Both the position numbers and the translations under genes were made by a program. Under the pieces are notes generated by a model that had not been told where the DNA came from, made no database searches, and saw nothing but the letters and a program-made list of their open reading frames with translations. 64,000 nt of DNA from Sphingobium fuliginis (GTDB taxonomy: Bacteria > Pseudomonadota > Alphaproteobacteria > Sphingomonadales > Sphingomonadaceae), in the NCBI RefSeq assembly GCF_004152845.1, contig NZ_SEON01000003.1, forward strand, positions 124,001 through 188,000, given 5' to 3'. Shown here piece after piece: positions 1 through 8,814 of the stretch; position 1 is the first letter of the stretch; each line of letters begins with the position of its first letter.

Positions 1-333
1 CGGCGGCAGCGCGGGCAGGATGGGGATTGGCGGGCTTTGCGGGCGCCGTCCTAGCCTTCTTGACGGGCGGGCGGGCCGGGCGTGATGCCGGCGCCGGTTT
101 GGCGCCCGTCGGACGCCTGGGACCACCGGAGCCCGGCCGACGGGGCGGCCCAGATTTTTTCGGCGGTTCCACGGAAGAGTTCCTTTTCAAAACAGGGTGG
201 CCTTCCCATATCCGGAAGGCCGGGAAATTGACGAATGGTGCTGTCCTTGCGCCCATGCGCCGGGACGACGGGAAACCCCTTCGGGGCCTTGCACGTTGGT
301 CGGGTGAATGGCGCAAATGGGGCGGATCGGCAA
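1..333. other. Left-edge segment with no supported gene
   Basis: I see no convincing gene here. Open frames exist on both strands, but they look like GC-rich chance frames with no recognisable domain. The segment holds a perfect 8-bp hairpin, GGCCTTCC at 199-206 against GGAAGGCC at 214-221. No T-run follows it on either strand, so it is not a clear intrinsic terminator. Confidence 0.5.
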
Positions 334-792
334 ATGTTTTTCGGGCTGGTAAAAGGGGAAGCCGAAGCGCGGGGGCGGCGCAAGGCCATACGCAGCGTGC
401 TGGTGGTCGAGGATGAGCCGCTGGTCGCCTTCGACAATGAGCATGTGCTGGAAATGGCCGGCTATCGCGTGGCCGCTACCGTCGACGAATATGCCCATGC
501 AGTCACCATCATGCAGGAGGAAAGCGTCGATCTGGTGATCGCGGACGTGACCCTGCATGGGGAGAAGACCGGCATCGATCTTGCGCGCTTTGCGGCGGGC
601 AGAGGCGTGGCGGTATTGTTCGTGACGGGGGCCTGCCCTGTCGACGCGCGGGAAATGGCCCTGGGATGCCTGGCCAAGCCCTATGCGCCGCGCGATCTGC
701 TGGCGGCGATCGATGTCGTGGATGCCCTGCTTCGGGGAAAGGCATTGCCCCGTTTTCCCGACGGTCTTCACCTGTTCGAGGACGCCGCCTGA
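334..792 (+). CDS. Single-domain response regulator (receiver domain protein)
   Basis: A 152-residue protein that is essentially one CheY-like receiver domain. The acidic pocket is E26-D27 in the VLVVEDEP strand, the phospho-accepting Asp is D71 (LVIAD), the switch Thr is T98 and the conserved Lys-Pro is K115-P116. No output domain follows, so it probably acts as a stand-alone phosphoryl shuttle or by binding a partner. The ATG at 334 was chosen because the earlier in-frame start at 235 adds about 33 residues without receiver character. No histidine kinase is adjacent. The next gene downstream is an AmpG-like permease 93 bp away, so a shared operon is possible but not shown. Confidence 0.8.
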   Translation: MFFGLVKGEAEARGRRKAIRSVLVVEDEPLVAFDNEHVLEMAGYRVAATVDEYAHAVTIMQEESVDLVIADVTLHGEKTGIDLARFAAGRGVAVLFVTGACPVDAREMALGCLAKPYAPRDLLAAIDVVDALLRGKALPRFPDGLHLFEDAA

Positions 793-885
793 TCCGGGCC
801 CGATATAAGATTGCCGGACGGCTTGCCTCCACCGCATTTGCCCATATGGTGGCCGGATAATCATTCCCGGGGGGCGCACCAATTT

Positions 886-2202
886 ATGACCGACATCGCG
901 AAGGGCTCGGCCAACTGGCTGGATGCGGTGAAGCCCTATGTGCAGAAGGCGCCTTTGGGGGCATTTTTTCTCGGCATATCGTCGGGCTTTCCCTATGCGA
1001 TGATCGGTGCCACGCTGACCACCCGGCTGGCGCAGGACGGCATCGACAAGAAGGCCGTGACGGCCTTCACCCTTGCCTTCCTGGTCTATAATCTCAAATG
1101 GCTGTGGGCCTGGGTCGTCGACGGCGTTCGGTTGCCGGTCATCGGCCGGCTGGGGCAGCGGGTGAGCTGGCTGCTGGTCGCGGGGGTGTTCGTGATGGCG
1201 GCGGTCGCCAATCTGGCGCTGGTCGATCCCACCACCGGCCTTTTGCAGACGGCCTATGCGGCGATCCTGGTCGGCGTCGCGGGCGCCACTTTCGACATCG
1301 TGATCGACGCCTACCGGATCGAGACATTGCGGCCGGAGCAATTGGGCGTCGGGTCGGGCATGTCGCAATATGGCTGGCGCATCGGATCGGTCGCGGCGGG
1401 TGCGCTGGCGCTGGTGCTGGCGGCCCGGATCGGCTGGCATGGCGCCTATCTGGCCTGCGCCATATTCGCGCTTCCCGCGATGCTGACCGGGCTGGTGCTG
1501 GGCGAGCCGGAGCGGCACCGCGAACCCACGGCGCGGCGGGGTCTGGGCGAAGTCTGGGACTCGATCGCGGGGCCGCTGGTGGAATTCTTCCGCCGGCGCG
1601 GCGCCTGGCTGGTGCTGCTGTTCATCCTGCTGCACAAGATCGGGGATACGCTGGCCAACCTCACCTTCCGCCTGCTGTTCGACGACATGGGCTACACCAA
1701 TGACGAAATCGCCATCTACGACGTCGGGATCGGCTTCTGGGCCTATCTGATCGGAATTTTCGTCGGCGGCGTGCTGTATGCGCGCATGGGAATGAAGCGG
1801 TCGGTGCTGGTCAGCCTGTTGCTGATGGGCGTCTCCAACTTCAGCTTCGCGCTGCTGGCGGCGCTGGGCAAGAGCAACTGGGGCATGGCCGGCGCGATCG
1901 GCTTCGAAAATTTCGCGAGCGGCATCGGCGGGGTGACGGTGGTCGCCTATTTCTCCGCGCTCTGCGACCTGCGCTTCACCGCCGCGCAATATGCGCTGAT
2001 TTCGGCGGCTGCGAGCATCGTCGGACGGTTCCTGACGGGAACGACGGCGGGCGCGATGATCGAACGGTTCGGCTATGTCGATTTCTACCTGCTGACCACG
2101 GCGCTGGCGGTGCCGGGCATCGTCCTGTTCTGGCTGATGATGCGCGCAGGATTGATCGACGCCAGTGTCGGGAGCGCGGCAGCCCCTCAGCCCCCGGCGT
2201 AA
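886..2202 (+). CDS. ampG: MFS permease of the AmpG muropeptide-transporter family
   Basis: A 438-residue polytopic membrane protein with about 12 hydrophobic segments. The N-terminal stretch PLGAFFLGISSGFPYAM, followed by a short Thr-Arg-Leu turn, matches the way AmpG proteins begin. AmpG carries anhydro-muropeptides across the inner membrane for peptidoglycan recycling. The ATG at 886 is preceded by a G-rich Shine-Dalgarno at about 869-874, which favours it over the in-frame start at 811. The window also encodes AmgK and MurU, which process recycled MurNAc, so the role fits the genome. Related MFS families cannot be excluded by eye. The 3' end overlaps the convergent DUF6628-type gene by 16 bp. 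Confidence 0.7.
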   Translation: MTDIAKGSANWLDAVKPYVQKAPLGAFFLGISSGFPYAMIGATLTTRLAQDGIDKKAVTAFTLAFLVYNLKWLWAWVVDGVRLPVIGRLGQRVSWLLVAGVFVMAAVANLALVDPTTGLLQTAYAAILVGVAGATFDIVIDAYRIETLRPEQLGVGSGMSQYGWRIGSVAAGALALVLAARIGWHGAYLACAIFALPAMLTGLVLGEPERHREPTARRGLGEVWDSIAGPLVEFFRRRGAWLVLLFILLHKIGDTLANLTFRLLFDDMGYTNDEIAIYDVGIGFWAYLIGIFVGGVLYARMGMKRSVLVSLLLMGVSNFSFALLAALGKSNWGMAGAIGFENFASGIGGVTVVAYFSALCDLRFTAAQYALISAAASIVGRFLTGTTAGAMIERFGYVDFYLLTTALAVPGIVLFWLMMRAGLIDASVGSAAAPQPPA

Positions 2203-2627
2203 AGGTCAAGTGGCCGACCGAGGTCGCGATGCGCCTGGGCGACCGCTTGCAGGCAGGTGAGCGCGCCCAAGGCATGGTCATTGCCCAGTAGCGCGGCGAC
2301 ATCGTCATAAGCCGAGCGGGGCCTGCGCAGCGCGCTGCCGATCGCCTGAATCATCAGCGCCTCGTCGCTCGTCATGCGCGAACAACAGCAGGGTGCGATC
2401 AATATCCTGCGGCTGGATGTCCGCGCCAGTTCCAGCATCATCGCCCGCATCAGCACGAGCGGGCGGCGATAGCTGCGGCCGAAGGCGCCCAGCATCGCAT
2501 TGGCGGCATGGGCATCGTTGACCCCCGCCGTCGCCATGCGGCGCATCACATAGAGGAACAGGCGGGTGCCGTAGCCGCCGGGAAGCGGACGGGGCTGATC
2601 GAGGGAGGGGGACTCTCCATGGGCCAT
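2187..2627 (-). CDS. Small conserved sphingomonad protein (DUF6628-like)
   Basis: A 146-residue soluble protein without signal peptide or membrane segment. It has a helical RLFLYVMRRMATAGVNDAHAAN region, a Cys triplet (IAPCCCSRMT) near the middle, and a C-terminal part rich in Ala and Leu. This pattern recalls proteins annotated as DUF6628 in sphingomonads. That assignment is from memory and the function is unknown. The ATG at 2627 begins MAHGESPS. A 17-bp palindrome lies 45-60 bp upstream, so the gene may be under repressor control. The Cys cluster could bind a metal, but that is speculation. Confidence 0.6.
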   Translation of the reverse strand: MAHGESPSLDQPRPLPGGYGTRLFLYVMRRMATAGVNDAHAANAMLGAFGRSYRRPLVLMRAMMLELARTSSRRILIAPCCCSRMTSDEALMIQAIGSALRRPRSAYDDVAALLGNDHALGALTCLQAVAQAHRDLGRPLDLYAGG

Positions 2628-2672
2628 ACGTTCGTACCTTCTGCCTTGTCGTCGGAAGGCAAGAGTACGCTA

Positions 2673-2689
2673 TTGCGAGTCAATCGCAA
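2673..2689. promoter_or_regulatory. Palindromic operator-like site upstream of the DUF6628-like gene
   Basis: TTGCGAGTCAATCGCAA has perfect 6-bp arms around a 5-bp centre. On the minus strand it overlaps possible promoter hexamers (TTGCGA, 16 bases, TACTCT) for the gene starting at 2627. The shape resembles Fur-family boxes. A second short hairpin (TGCCTT at 2642-2647, AAGGCA at 2656-2661) lies between it and the start codon. Because folC ends at 2696, it could instead be a weak hairpin at the end of the folC message, but no T-run follows. Confidence 0.4.
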
Positions 2690-2695
2690 GTAAAT

Positions 2696-4018
2696 TCAGT
2701 CGGGATATTGACCGTTAAGTCGCAAAATTTCCCCGGCCAAATAGAGCGAGCCGGAAATCAGCAGCTTGGGTTCACGGCCCGGCTGAGCGGCGACGGCGGC
2801 AATGGCGTCTTCGGGGCCCGCATGCGCGGTGCAGGCAATGCCCCACCGATCGGCGACGGCGGCGAAGCGTTCGGGCGGATGATGATCGTGACCTGGCACC
2901 GGCAGGGCGTGGATATGCGCGATCCGGCCGGCAAAGGGATGGAGATAGGCGTCCAGTTCCTTGTTCGACAGCATGCCGATCATCAGTTCGAGCTTATGCC
3001 CCTCAAGCCGCTCGCTGCTGAAAAAGGCGCTGATCGCCTCGCCCGCGCCGGCATTGTGGCCGCCGTCCAGCCAGGCCTCGGTCCCTTTGGGAAGAGGCGC
3101 GAGCAAGGGACCATGGTCCAGCCTTTGCAGGCGGGCCGGCCAATGCGCCCAGAGCGGAGCGGCCTTCAACGCGGCTTCGCTGACGGGCACGACATTCTGG
3201 TGCCGCAGCATGGCGAAGGCGAGGGCGGCATTATGGATCTGGTGTGCGCCGGGCAGGCGCGGCAAGGGCGTGTCGAGCCGCCCCTGATCGTCGCGATAGT
3301 GGAGGCGGTCCCGGTAGGCCGCCGCATCCCAGCTCTCGCCCATGGCGAACCAATGGGTCCGGTTGCGGGCGGCGGCCTCCAGCATCACGGGGAAAAGCGC
3401 GTCGGCATAGCGCTGCGTCACCAGCGGCGCCCCGGGCTTGGCGATGCCGGCCTTTTCGGCGGCGATTTCCCTGAGCGTGGTGCCGAGGAAGCTTTGATGG
3501 TCGAGACCAAGCTGCGCGATACCGCAGATCACGGGTTTTTCGATGATGTTGGTGGCGTCAAGGCGGCCGCCAAGGCCCACTTCCACGATGCAGGCGTCGG
3601 CTGGATGTTCGGAAAAGGCAAGGAAAGCGGCGGCTGTGGTGACTTCGAAGAAGCTGGCGCCGATCCCTTCCGCAACGTCGAGCACGCGCGAGAGGTAATG
3701 AGCCAGCGCCTCGTCGGAGATCAGCTTGCCGCTGATGCGGATGCGCTCGTTGAAGCGGACCAGATGAGGAGAGGTGAAGACATGGACCGTCTTCCCGTCC
3801 GCCTCCAGCGCGGCGCGCAGGAAGGCGCAGGTCGAGCCCTTGCCATTGGTGCCCGCAACGTGGAAGACGGGGGGCAGGGCGCGATGGGGGTTGCCGATGC
3901 GGTCAAGCAGGCGGGCGATGCGGTCCAAACCCAATATGTCGGCGCCCGGCGACAGCGTTGCGAGGCGGTCGAGCTGGGCCTGGACGGCGGGATCGTCGGA
4001 GACGGCGTGGTCGGCCAT
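2696..4018 (-). CDS. folC: Bifunctional folylpolyglutamate synthase / dihydrofolate synthase
   Basis: A 440-residue cytosolic Mur-ligase-type enzyme that adds glutamate to dihydropteroate and to folates, using ATP. The P-loop GTNGKGST lies at residues 56-63. The folate-binding omega-loop region (TSPHLVRFNERIRI), the FEVTTAAAF segment and EVGLGGRLDATN are all present. The C-terminal domain contains LDGGHNAGAGE. The ATG at 4018 gives a normal-length protein. The longer open frame upstream runs into antisense of accD and was rejected. The gene lies 23 bp downstream of accD at the end of the trpFBA-accD-folC block, an order common in Alphaproteobacteria. Confidence 0.95.
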   Translation of the reverse strand: MADHAVSDDPAVQAQLDRLATLSPGADILGLDRIARLLDRIGNPHRALPPVFHVAGTNGKGSTCAFLRAALEADGKTVHVFTSPHLVRFNERIRISGKLISDEALAHYLSRVLDVAEGIGASFFEVTTAAAFLAFSEHPADACIVEVGLGGRLDATNIIEKPVICGIAQLGLDHQSFLGTTLREIAAEKAGIAKPGAPLVTQRYADALFPVMLEAAARNRTHWFAMGESWDAAAYRDRLHYRDDQGRLDTPLPRLPGAHQIHNAALAFAMLRHQNVVPVSEAALKAAPLWAHWPARLQRLDHGPLLAPLPKGTEAWLDGGHNAGAGEAISAFFSSERLEGHKLELMIGMLSNKELDAYLHPFAGRIAHIHALPVPGHDHHPPERFAAVADRWGIACTAHAGPEDAIAAVAAQPGREPKLLISGSLYLAGEILRLNGQYPD

Positions 4019-4041
4019 CGGCGCTGGTCTCCCCGATAACC

Positions 4042-4893
4042 TCAGGCCGCGGCGCGAGGGGCGAGGTAGCCGATCACCCGGGCCAGCGTGTCGCGCAGTT
4101 CGCTGCGATGGACGACCATGTCCAGCATGCCGTGCTCCAGCAGATATTCCGCGCGTTGGAAGCCGTCGGGCAGCTTTTCGCGGATCGTGCTTTCGATGAC
4201 GCGCTGGCCCGCAAATCCGATGAGCGCATTGGGCTCCGCGATCTGGATGTCGCCCAGCATGGCGTAGCTGGCCGTGACGCCGCCGGTCGTCGGATCGGTC
4301 AGCACCACGATATAGGGCAGGCCCGCCGCGTGAAGCTTCTGGATGGCCACGGTGGAGCGCGGCATCTGCATGAGGGAAAGTATGCCCTCCTGCATGCGCG
4401 CGCCGCCCGCTGCGGTGAAGATCACATAGGGGCATTTATGGGCAATGGCTTCGTTGACGCCCTGGATGAAGGCGGCGCCGACGCCCATGCCCATGGAACC
4501 GCCCATATAGGCGAAATTCTGCACGCCCATGACAAGCGGCACGTCATCGATGGCGCCCCGCGCGTTGATCAGCGCGTCCTGGTCGCCCGTCGCGGCGCGT
4601 GCGGCCCTGATGCGGTCCGGATAGCGCTTGGAATCACGGAATTTCAGCGGGTCTTCCTGCACCTGCGGGGTCGGCAGCAGGATGAAACCGGCATCGAGTA
4701 TCTGTTCGAACCGCTCCGCAGGTCCGATGCGGCCATGATGGTCGCAGCGCGGGCAGACGGAAAGATTGTCCTCCCACTCCTTGATGAAGATCATCTCGGC
4801 GCAGGAGGGGCATTTGTGCCACAGCGTTTCGGCGGTGGTTTCCTTCTTCGCCATGAAGGGCAGGGCGTTGCGGACGCGGTTGATCCAGCTCAT
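4042..4893 (-). CDS. accD: Acetyl-CoA carboxylase carboxyltransferase subunit beta
   Basis: A 283-residue subunit that, with AccA, transfers the carboxyl group from biotin to acetyl-CoA to make malonyl-CoA for fatty acid synthesis. The N-terminal zinc ribbon uses C28, C31, C47 and C50 (CPSC and CPRC). The crotonase-like core has the [11 protein letters not shown] and [11 protein letters not shown] oxyanion-type loops and the [11 protein letters not shown] signature. The ATG at 4893 overlaps the trpA stop in an ATGA arrangement, which implies translational coupling. Association with trpFBA and folC is typical of the group. Confidence 0.97.
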   Translation of the reverse strand: MSWINRVRNALPFMAKKETTAETLWHKCPSCAEMIFIKEWEDNLSVCPRCDHHGRIGPAERFEQILDAGFILLPTPQVQEDPLKFRDSKRYPDRIRAARAATGDQDALINARGAIDDVPLVMGVQNFAYMGGSMGMGVGAAFIQGVNEAIAHKCPYVIFTAAGGARMQEGILSLMQMPRSTVAIQKLHAAGLPYIVVLTDPTTGGVTASYAMLGDIQIAEPNALIGFAGQRVIESTIREKLPDGFQRAEYLLEHGMLDMVVHRSELRDTLARVIGYLAPRAAA

Positions 4894-5720
4894 GCGGCGG
4901 TCTCCCGGAAATGAGGGCTGTTGGCGTTCAGCGCGCCGCGAAGGGCAGCGACGAACTCCTTGACGAAGGGGGCGGCGGCGTCGCCGTGCGAGCCGATGAT
5001 GTCGACGATGGCGGACCCCACCACCACGCCGTCGGCCACGCGGCCAATGGCGGCAGCCTGTTCGGCGGAACGCACGCCGAATCCCACCGCGATGGGAAGG
5101 TCGGTGGCGGTCTTCAGCCGGGCCACCGCCTGTTCGACGGCAGCCTGGGCGGCCTGCTGCTTGCCGGTGATGCCTGCGACGGCGACATGATAGAGGAAGC
5201 CGCTGGCGCCGTTCAGCACGGCCGGCAGGCGGGCCGCGTCGGTCGTCGGCGTGGCGAGGCGGATCAGGTGGATGCCGGCGGCGCGCAGGGCGGGACCGAT
5301 TTCGGCGTCTTCCTCCGGCGGCACGTCGACGCAGACCACGCCGTCGACGCCTGCGGCGCTGCACTGGTCGGCGAACCATTGCGGGCCGCGCACGAGCATC
5401 GGATTGGCATAGCCCATCAGGACCAGCGGGGTTTCAGGGTGCCTGGCGCGGAAGGCGCTGGCGAGGGCGAAAATATCCTTCGTCTTCGTTCCGGAGCCGA
5501 GGCTGCGCAGGTTCGCCAGTTCGATGGCGGGGCCGTCCGCCATCGGATCGGTGAAGGGCATGCCGAGTTCGATGATGTCGGCGCCGCCCTCGACCAGTGC
5601 ATCGAGGATCGCGGGGGTGTCGGCCACGCTGGGGTCGCCCGCCGTCACGAAGGTGACGAGCGCGGCGCGGCCCTGCGATTTGCAGGCGGCAAAGCGGGCG
5701 GAGAGGCGGTCAACGGTCAT
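4890..5720 (-). CDS. trpA: Tryptophan synthase alpha subunit
   Basis: A 276-residue TIM-barrel enzyme that cleaves indole-3-glycerol phosphate to indole and glyceraldehyde 3-phosphate and channels indole to TrpB. The catalytic pair equivalent to Salmonella Glu49/Asp60 is E51 and D62 in [14 protein letters not shown]. The phosphate-binding GFGVRS motif is present near the C-terminus. The ATG at 5720 was chosen because the longer frame upstream runs through an intergenic palindromic repeat. trpB lies 129 bp upstream, an unusually wide gap for trpBA, and the repeat fills it. The stop overlaps the accD start. Confidence 0.96.
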   Translation of the reverse strand: MTVDRLSARFAACKSQGRAALVTFVTAGDPSVADTPAILDALVEGGADIIELGMPFTDPMADGPAIELANLRSLGSGTKTKDIFALASAFRARHPETPLVLMGYANPMLVRGPQWFADQCSAAGVDGVVCVDVPPEEDAEIGPALRAAGIHLIRLATPTTDAARLPAVLNGASGFLYHVAVAGITGKQQAAQAAVEQAVARLKTATDLPIAVGFGVRSAEQAAAIGRVADGVVVGSAIVDIIGSHGDAAAPFVKEFVAALRGALNANSPHFRETAA

Positions 5721-5750
5721 ATCGAATTCCCAAACCCGACACGCAACGCG

Positions 5751-5828
5751 CTCCCGCGAAGGCGGCAGCCCGGTCCACGGGTCGCGTGAACAGGTGACGG
5801 TTGAACGGGGTTGCTGCCTTCGCAGGAG
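5751..5828. repeat. REP-like inverted repeat between trpB and trpA
   Basis: CTCCCGCGAAGGCGGCAG (5751-5768) is an imperfect inverted copy of CTGCCTTCGCAGGAG (5814-5828), with a 45-bp middle. Short palindromes of the form CTCC-GCGAAGGC-GGAG are widespread between genes in sphingomonads, as recalled. In RNA it could form a long hairpin between trpB and trpA and affect message stability or their ratio. Confidence 0.6.
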
Positions 5829-5849
5829 CAAGACATATGGCGGGCGAGG

Positions 5850-7091
5850 TCATATCTCCACCCCCAGGGCGCTCGCCACGGTGAAGATGTCCTTGTCGCC
5901 GCGGCCGGACAGGTTGACGACGATGATCCGGTCGGCGTCGAGCGTAGGCGCGACCTTTTCCGCGATGGCGATCGCATGGGCGGATTCGAGCGCGGGGATG
6001 ATGCCTTCCAGCGCGGAGAGCTTCTGGAAGCTGGCGAGCGCTTCGTCGTCTGTGATGGGCATATATTCGACACGGCCGATTTCATGCAGCCAGCTATGTT
6101 CAGGCCCAATGCCGGGATAGTCGAGACCGGCGGAGATGCTGTGCGCTTCGGTGATCTGCCCGTCTTCGTCCTGGAGCAGATAGGTGCGGTTGCCGTGCAA
6201 TATGCCCGACTTGCCGCCGGCCAGGCTCGCCGCATGCTTGCCGGCCAGGCCTTCGCCCGCCGCTTCGACGCCGATCATCCTGACCTCCGCATCGTCGAGG
6301 AAGGGATGGAACAGGCCGATGGCGTTGGAACCGCCGCCGACCGGCGCGATCAGCATGTCGGGCAGTCGGCCTTCCAGTTCCAGTATCTGCTCGCGCGCTT
6401 CCCGGCCGATGACGGACTGGAAGTCGCGCACCAGCTCCGGATAGGGGTGCGGCCCGGCCGCCGTGCCGATGATGTAGAAAGTGTCGTGCACGTTCGACAC
6501 CCAATGGCGCAGCGCATCGTTCATCGCGTCCTTCAGCGTCTGCGATCCCGAAACCACGGGGATAACCTCCGCGCCCAGCAGCTTCATGCGGAAGACGTTG
6601 GGCTTCTGCCGCTCCACATCCTTCGCGCCCATGAAGATCTTGCATTCCATGCCGAACAGGGCGGCGACGGTCGCCGTGGCGACACCGTGCTGGCCCGCGC
6701 CGGTTTCGGCAATGACCTTCTTCTTGCCCATGCGCCGGGCGAGCAGCGCCTGGCCGATGCAATTGTTGATCTTGTGCGCGCCGGTGTGGTTCAGTTCCTC
6801 GCGCTTCAGATAGATTTTCGCGCCCTTGCCCGGTGCGGCTTCGGCGCGCAGCGCTTCGGTCAGGCGCCCGGCATAGTAAAGCGGGTTCGGGCGGCCGACA
6901 TAGCTGCGCAGCAATTCGGTGAATTCGGCGTCGAACGCCGGGTCCTGCCTGGCGTCCCTGTAGACCTTCTCCAGCTCCAGAATGAGCGGCATGAGGGTTT
7001 CGGCCACATAACGGCCGCCAAAGGAACCGAAATGGCCGGAGGCGTCGGGCTGTGAACGCAGGCTGTTGGGCAGGGTAATGCTGTCGGTCAT
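5850..7091 (-). CDS. trpB: Tryptophan synthase beta subunit
   Basis: A 413-residue PLP enzyme that joins indole and serine to make tryptophan. The PLP Schiff-base lysine is K107 in HTGAHKIN. The phosphate-binding GGGSNAIG loop, the [10 protein letters not shown] segment and [12 protein letters not shown] are intact. I chose the ATG at 7091 ([13 protein letters not shown]) because it matches how TrpB proteins usually begin and has a GAAGAGA stretch about 8 bases upstream. An in-frame ATG at 7112 adds seven residues and cannot be excluded. It lies 90 bp downstream of trpF and 129 bp upstream of trpA, all on the minus strand. Confidence 0.97.
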   Translation of the reverse strand: MTDSITLPNSLRSQPDASGHFGSFGGRYVAETLMPLILELEKVYRDARQDPAFDAEFTELLRSYVGRPNPLYYAGRLTEALRAEAAPGKGAKIYLKREELNHTGAHKINNCIGQALLARRMGKKKVIAETGAGQHGVATATVAALFGMECKIFMGAKDVERQKPNVFRMKLLGAEVIPVVSGSQTLKDAMNDALRHWVSNVHDTFYIIGTAAGPHPYPELVRDFQSVIGREAREQILELEGRLPDMLIAPVGGGSNAIGLFHPFLDDAEVRMIGVEAAGEGLAGKHAASLAGGKSGILHGNRTYLLQDEDGQITEAHSISAGLDYPGIGPEHSWLHEIGRVEYMPITDDEALASFQKLSALEGIIPALESAHAIAIAEKVAPTLDADRIIVVNLSGRGDKDIFTVASALGVEI

Positions 7092-7181
7092 CGCTTCTAT
7101 CTCTTCAGTCATGGGGTTGGATCACCTGGGCAAGTGATCAACGCCATCGAAGGCCGATGCGTTCTAAAAGGATGCTCTGCG

Positions 7182-7826
7182 TCAACATGCCGACGCCGCA
7201 TTGCAGAAGGCCATGATCTTGTCCACACTCTTGATGCCGGGCGCGCTTTCGACGCCGGACGAAACATCGACCAGCGGCGCGCCCGTGATGCGGACGGCTT
7301 CGGCCACATTGTCGATGCCAAGGCCGCCGGAAAGACCCCAGGGCAACGACAGGGAAGCGCCGCGCAGCAGCGTCCAGTCGAAGCGCAGGCCCATTCCGCC
7401 GGGGAGAGCCGCGCCTTCAGGCGTCTTGGCGTCGAACAGGATGAAATCGGCAGCGCCCGCATAGGCGCCCGCGGCGTCGATGTCGGCGCGGGTCTTCACC
7501 GGAATGGCTTTCCAGACGGGAATGCCGAAGCGCTGACGAATGGCCGCCACGCGTTCGGGAATTTCCTTCCCATGTAGCTGAAGGGCGGTGAGGGCGCCCG
7601 TGGCGCTGAGATCGGCCAGTGTCTCGTCGGTTGGATCGACCAGCACGGCGACGCGCCCGACATGGGACGGGACGGGCGCTGCCAGGGCGCGCAATCGGTC
7701 CGCTTCTACATGACGGGGGCTTTTGGGGAAATGTACGAATCCCAGATGGGTGGCGCCCGCGCGCATGGCGGCGCCGACCGTGTCAGGCGTCGAAAGACCG
7801 CAGATCTTGATGGCGAGTCGGGACAT
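7182..7826 (-). CDS. trpF: Phosphoribosylanthranilate isomerase
   Basis: A 214-residue TIM-barrel protein that catalyses the Amadori rearrangement of phosphoribosylanthranilate in tryptophan biosynthesis. The N-terminal KICGL motif carries the catalytic Cys at residue 9. LQLHGKE, the GLSGGL phosphate loop and VDVSSGVE with the catalytic Asp follow. The ATG at 7826 is clear. It heads trpF-trpB-trpA-accD-folC. A lipid A-type acyltransferase gene ends 41 bp upstream on the same strand, so the transcript may start even further up. Confidence 0.95.
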   Translation of the reverse strand: MSRLAIKICGLSTPDTVGAAMRAGATHLGFVHFPKSPRHVEADRLRALAAPVPSHVGRVAVLVDPTDETLADLSATGALTALQLHGKEIPERVAAIRQRFGIPVWKAIPVKTRADIDAAGAYAGAADFILFDAKTPEGAALPGGMGLRFDWTLLRGASLSLPWGLSGGLGIDNVAEAVRITGAPLVDVSSGVESAPGIKSVDKIMAFCNAASAC

Positions 7827-7867
7827 GGGGGCGCTTTAGCGGGTGCGGCAGGGCGTGAGAACCGCTT

Positions 7868-8776
7868 TCATCCCGCCACCTGTTCGCTCCGGGAAGCCAC
7901 AAGGGCGGGGGAAGCAGCCGCGAGGTCCATATCGTGCAACGCCAGCCATTGGTCCGCATGGTCGATGCATGCCTTGCCCAGATAGGCGTCGATGGCGTCG
8001 AGCAGTTCCGCCTCCTCCATGGCCTTGGGGTCGAGCGGCGGGTGCCAGTCGAGATGGAAGTGCGCGCCCTTCGTCCGGGCGAGGGTGAAGGGCAGGAAGC
8101 GGGCATTGCTGCGCCGAGCGAGACGCAGGGCGATGGAAAGATTGCCCGACGGTTCGAGGTCGCGGCCGAAACGGGGAAACCAGACCTGCCGGTCGCGCCT
8201 TTCGTCCACGAGGATATAGAGCATCGGGCGCTCCTTTTCAGAAAGGTGCCGCAGGATGGCGCGGGCCGCGCCGCTGCTGCCTGTGATCGCTTCCCCCATA
8301 TAGCTTTCCCGCGCCCGCTTCAGCATCGCGGCCTGCGCCGCATTGTCCGGCGGATCGTAGACGCCCAGGCCGGGGCGGTCGGTCGACGCCTTGAGATGAG
8401 CGGCGAGCAGGTCCCAATTGCCGATATGGGTCGTCAGGAAAATCATCGGCCGTGGCGAAGCCAGCGCTTCTCGATAGGCTGCCTCGTCAGCAATGGTCAC
8501 GTGCCGGTCGTTCACCAGCCGGTCGACATTGGCGAGTTCGGCCATGGTGCGGCCCAGATTGAACCAGCGGCGGGTGAGCATCCTCTCCTGGGTTGCCTGG
8601 TCCAGTTCGGGGCGCAGGACGGCAAGGTTCCTGCGGGCTCGTTCATCCCGCAATTTCATGGACCTGCGCGCGACATTGGCCGACAGCCAGCCTCCCAGCC
8701 AGGAGGCGAGGGATGCCGGAAGGATACGGAGGAGGGTGAAGAGAAAGGGGTTGGAGAGCATCGCGCCTGCCGTCAT
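7868..8776 (-). CDS. Lipid A biosynthesis lauroyl/myristoyl acyltransferase family protein
   Basis: A 302-residue LpxL/HtrB-family protein with one N-terminal membrane anchor (about residues 10-34). The catalytic H-x4-D motif is H117-IGNW-D122. A second conserved block is ILVDERRDRQVWFPRFGR. Members transfer a secondary acyl chain to Kdo-lipid A precursors at the inner face of the membrane. Sphingomonads often lack classical LPS and carry glycosphingolipids, so the acceptor may differ. The ATG at 8776 is 38 bp from the divergent glycosyltransferase start. An alternative ATG lies at 8761. It is the likely first gene of the trp-accD-folC transcript. Confidence 0.8.
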   Translation of the reverse strand: MTAGAMLSNPFLFTLLRILPASLASWLGGWLSANVARRSMKLRDERARRNLAVLRPELDQATQERMLTRRWFNLGRTMAELANVDRLVNDRHVTIADEAAYREALASPRPMIFLTTHIGNWDLLAAHLKASTDRPGLGVYDPPDNAAQAAMLKRARESYMGEAITGSSGAARAILRHLSEKERPMLYILVDERRDRQVWFPRFGRDLEPSGNLSIALRLARRSNARFLPFTLARTKGAHFHLDWHPPLDPKAMEEAELLDAIDAYLGKACIDHADQWLALHDMDLAAASPALVASRSEQVAG

Positions 8777-8814
8777 ACAGCAGCGGTCGGGGCGGTAAAG
8801 GGCTTGGATTTGCG

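Noticed and set aside
199-221. Hairpin near the left edge considered as a terminator
   Set aside because: The stem is perfect, but there is no T-run on either strand.
187-1989. A 600-codon minus-strand frame opposite the receiver protein and ampG genes
   Set aside because: It covers two genes with clear motifs on the other strand and shows only low-complexity antisense composition.
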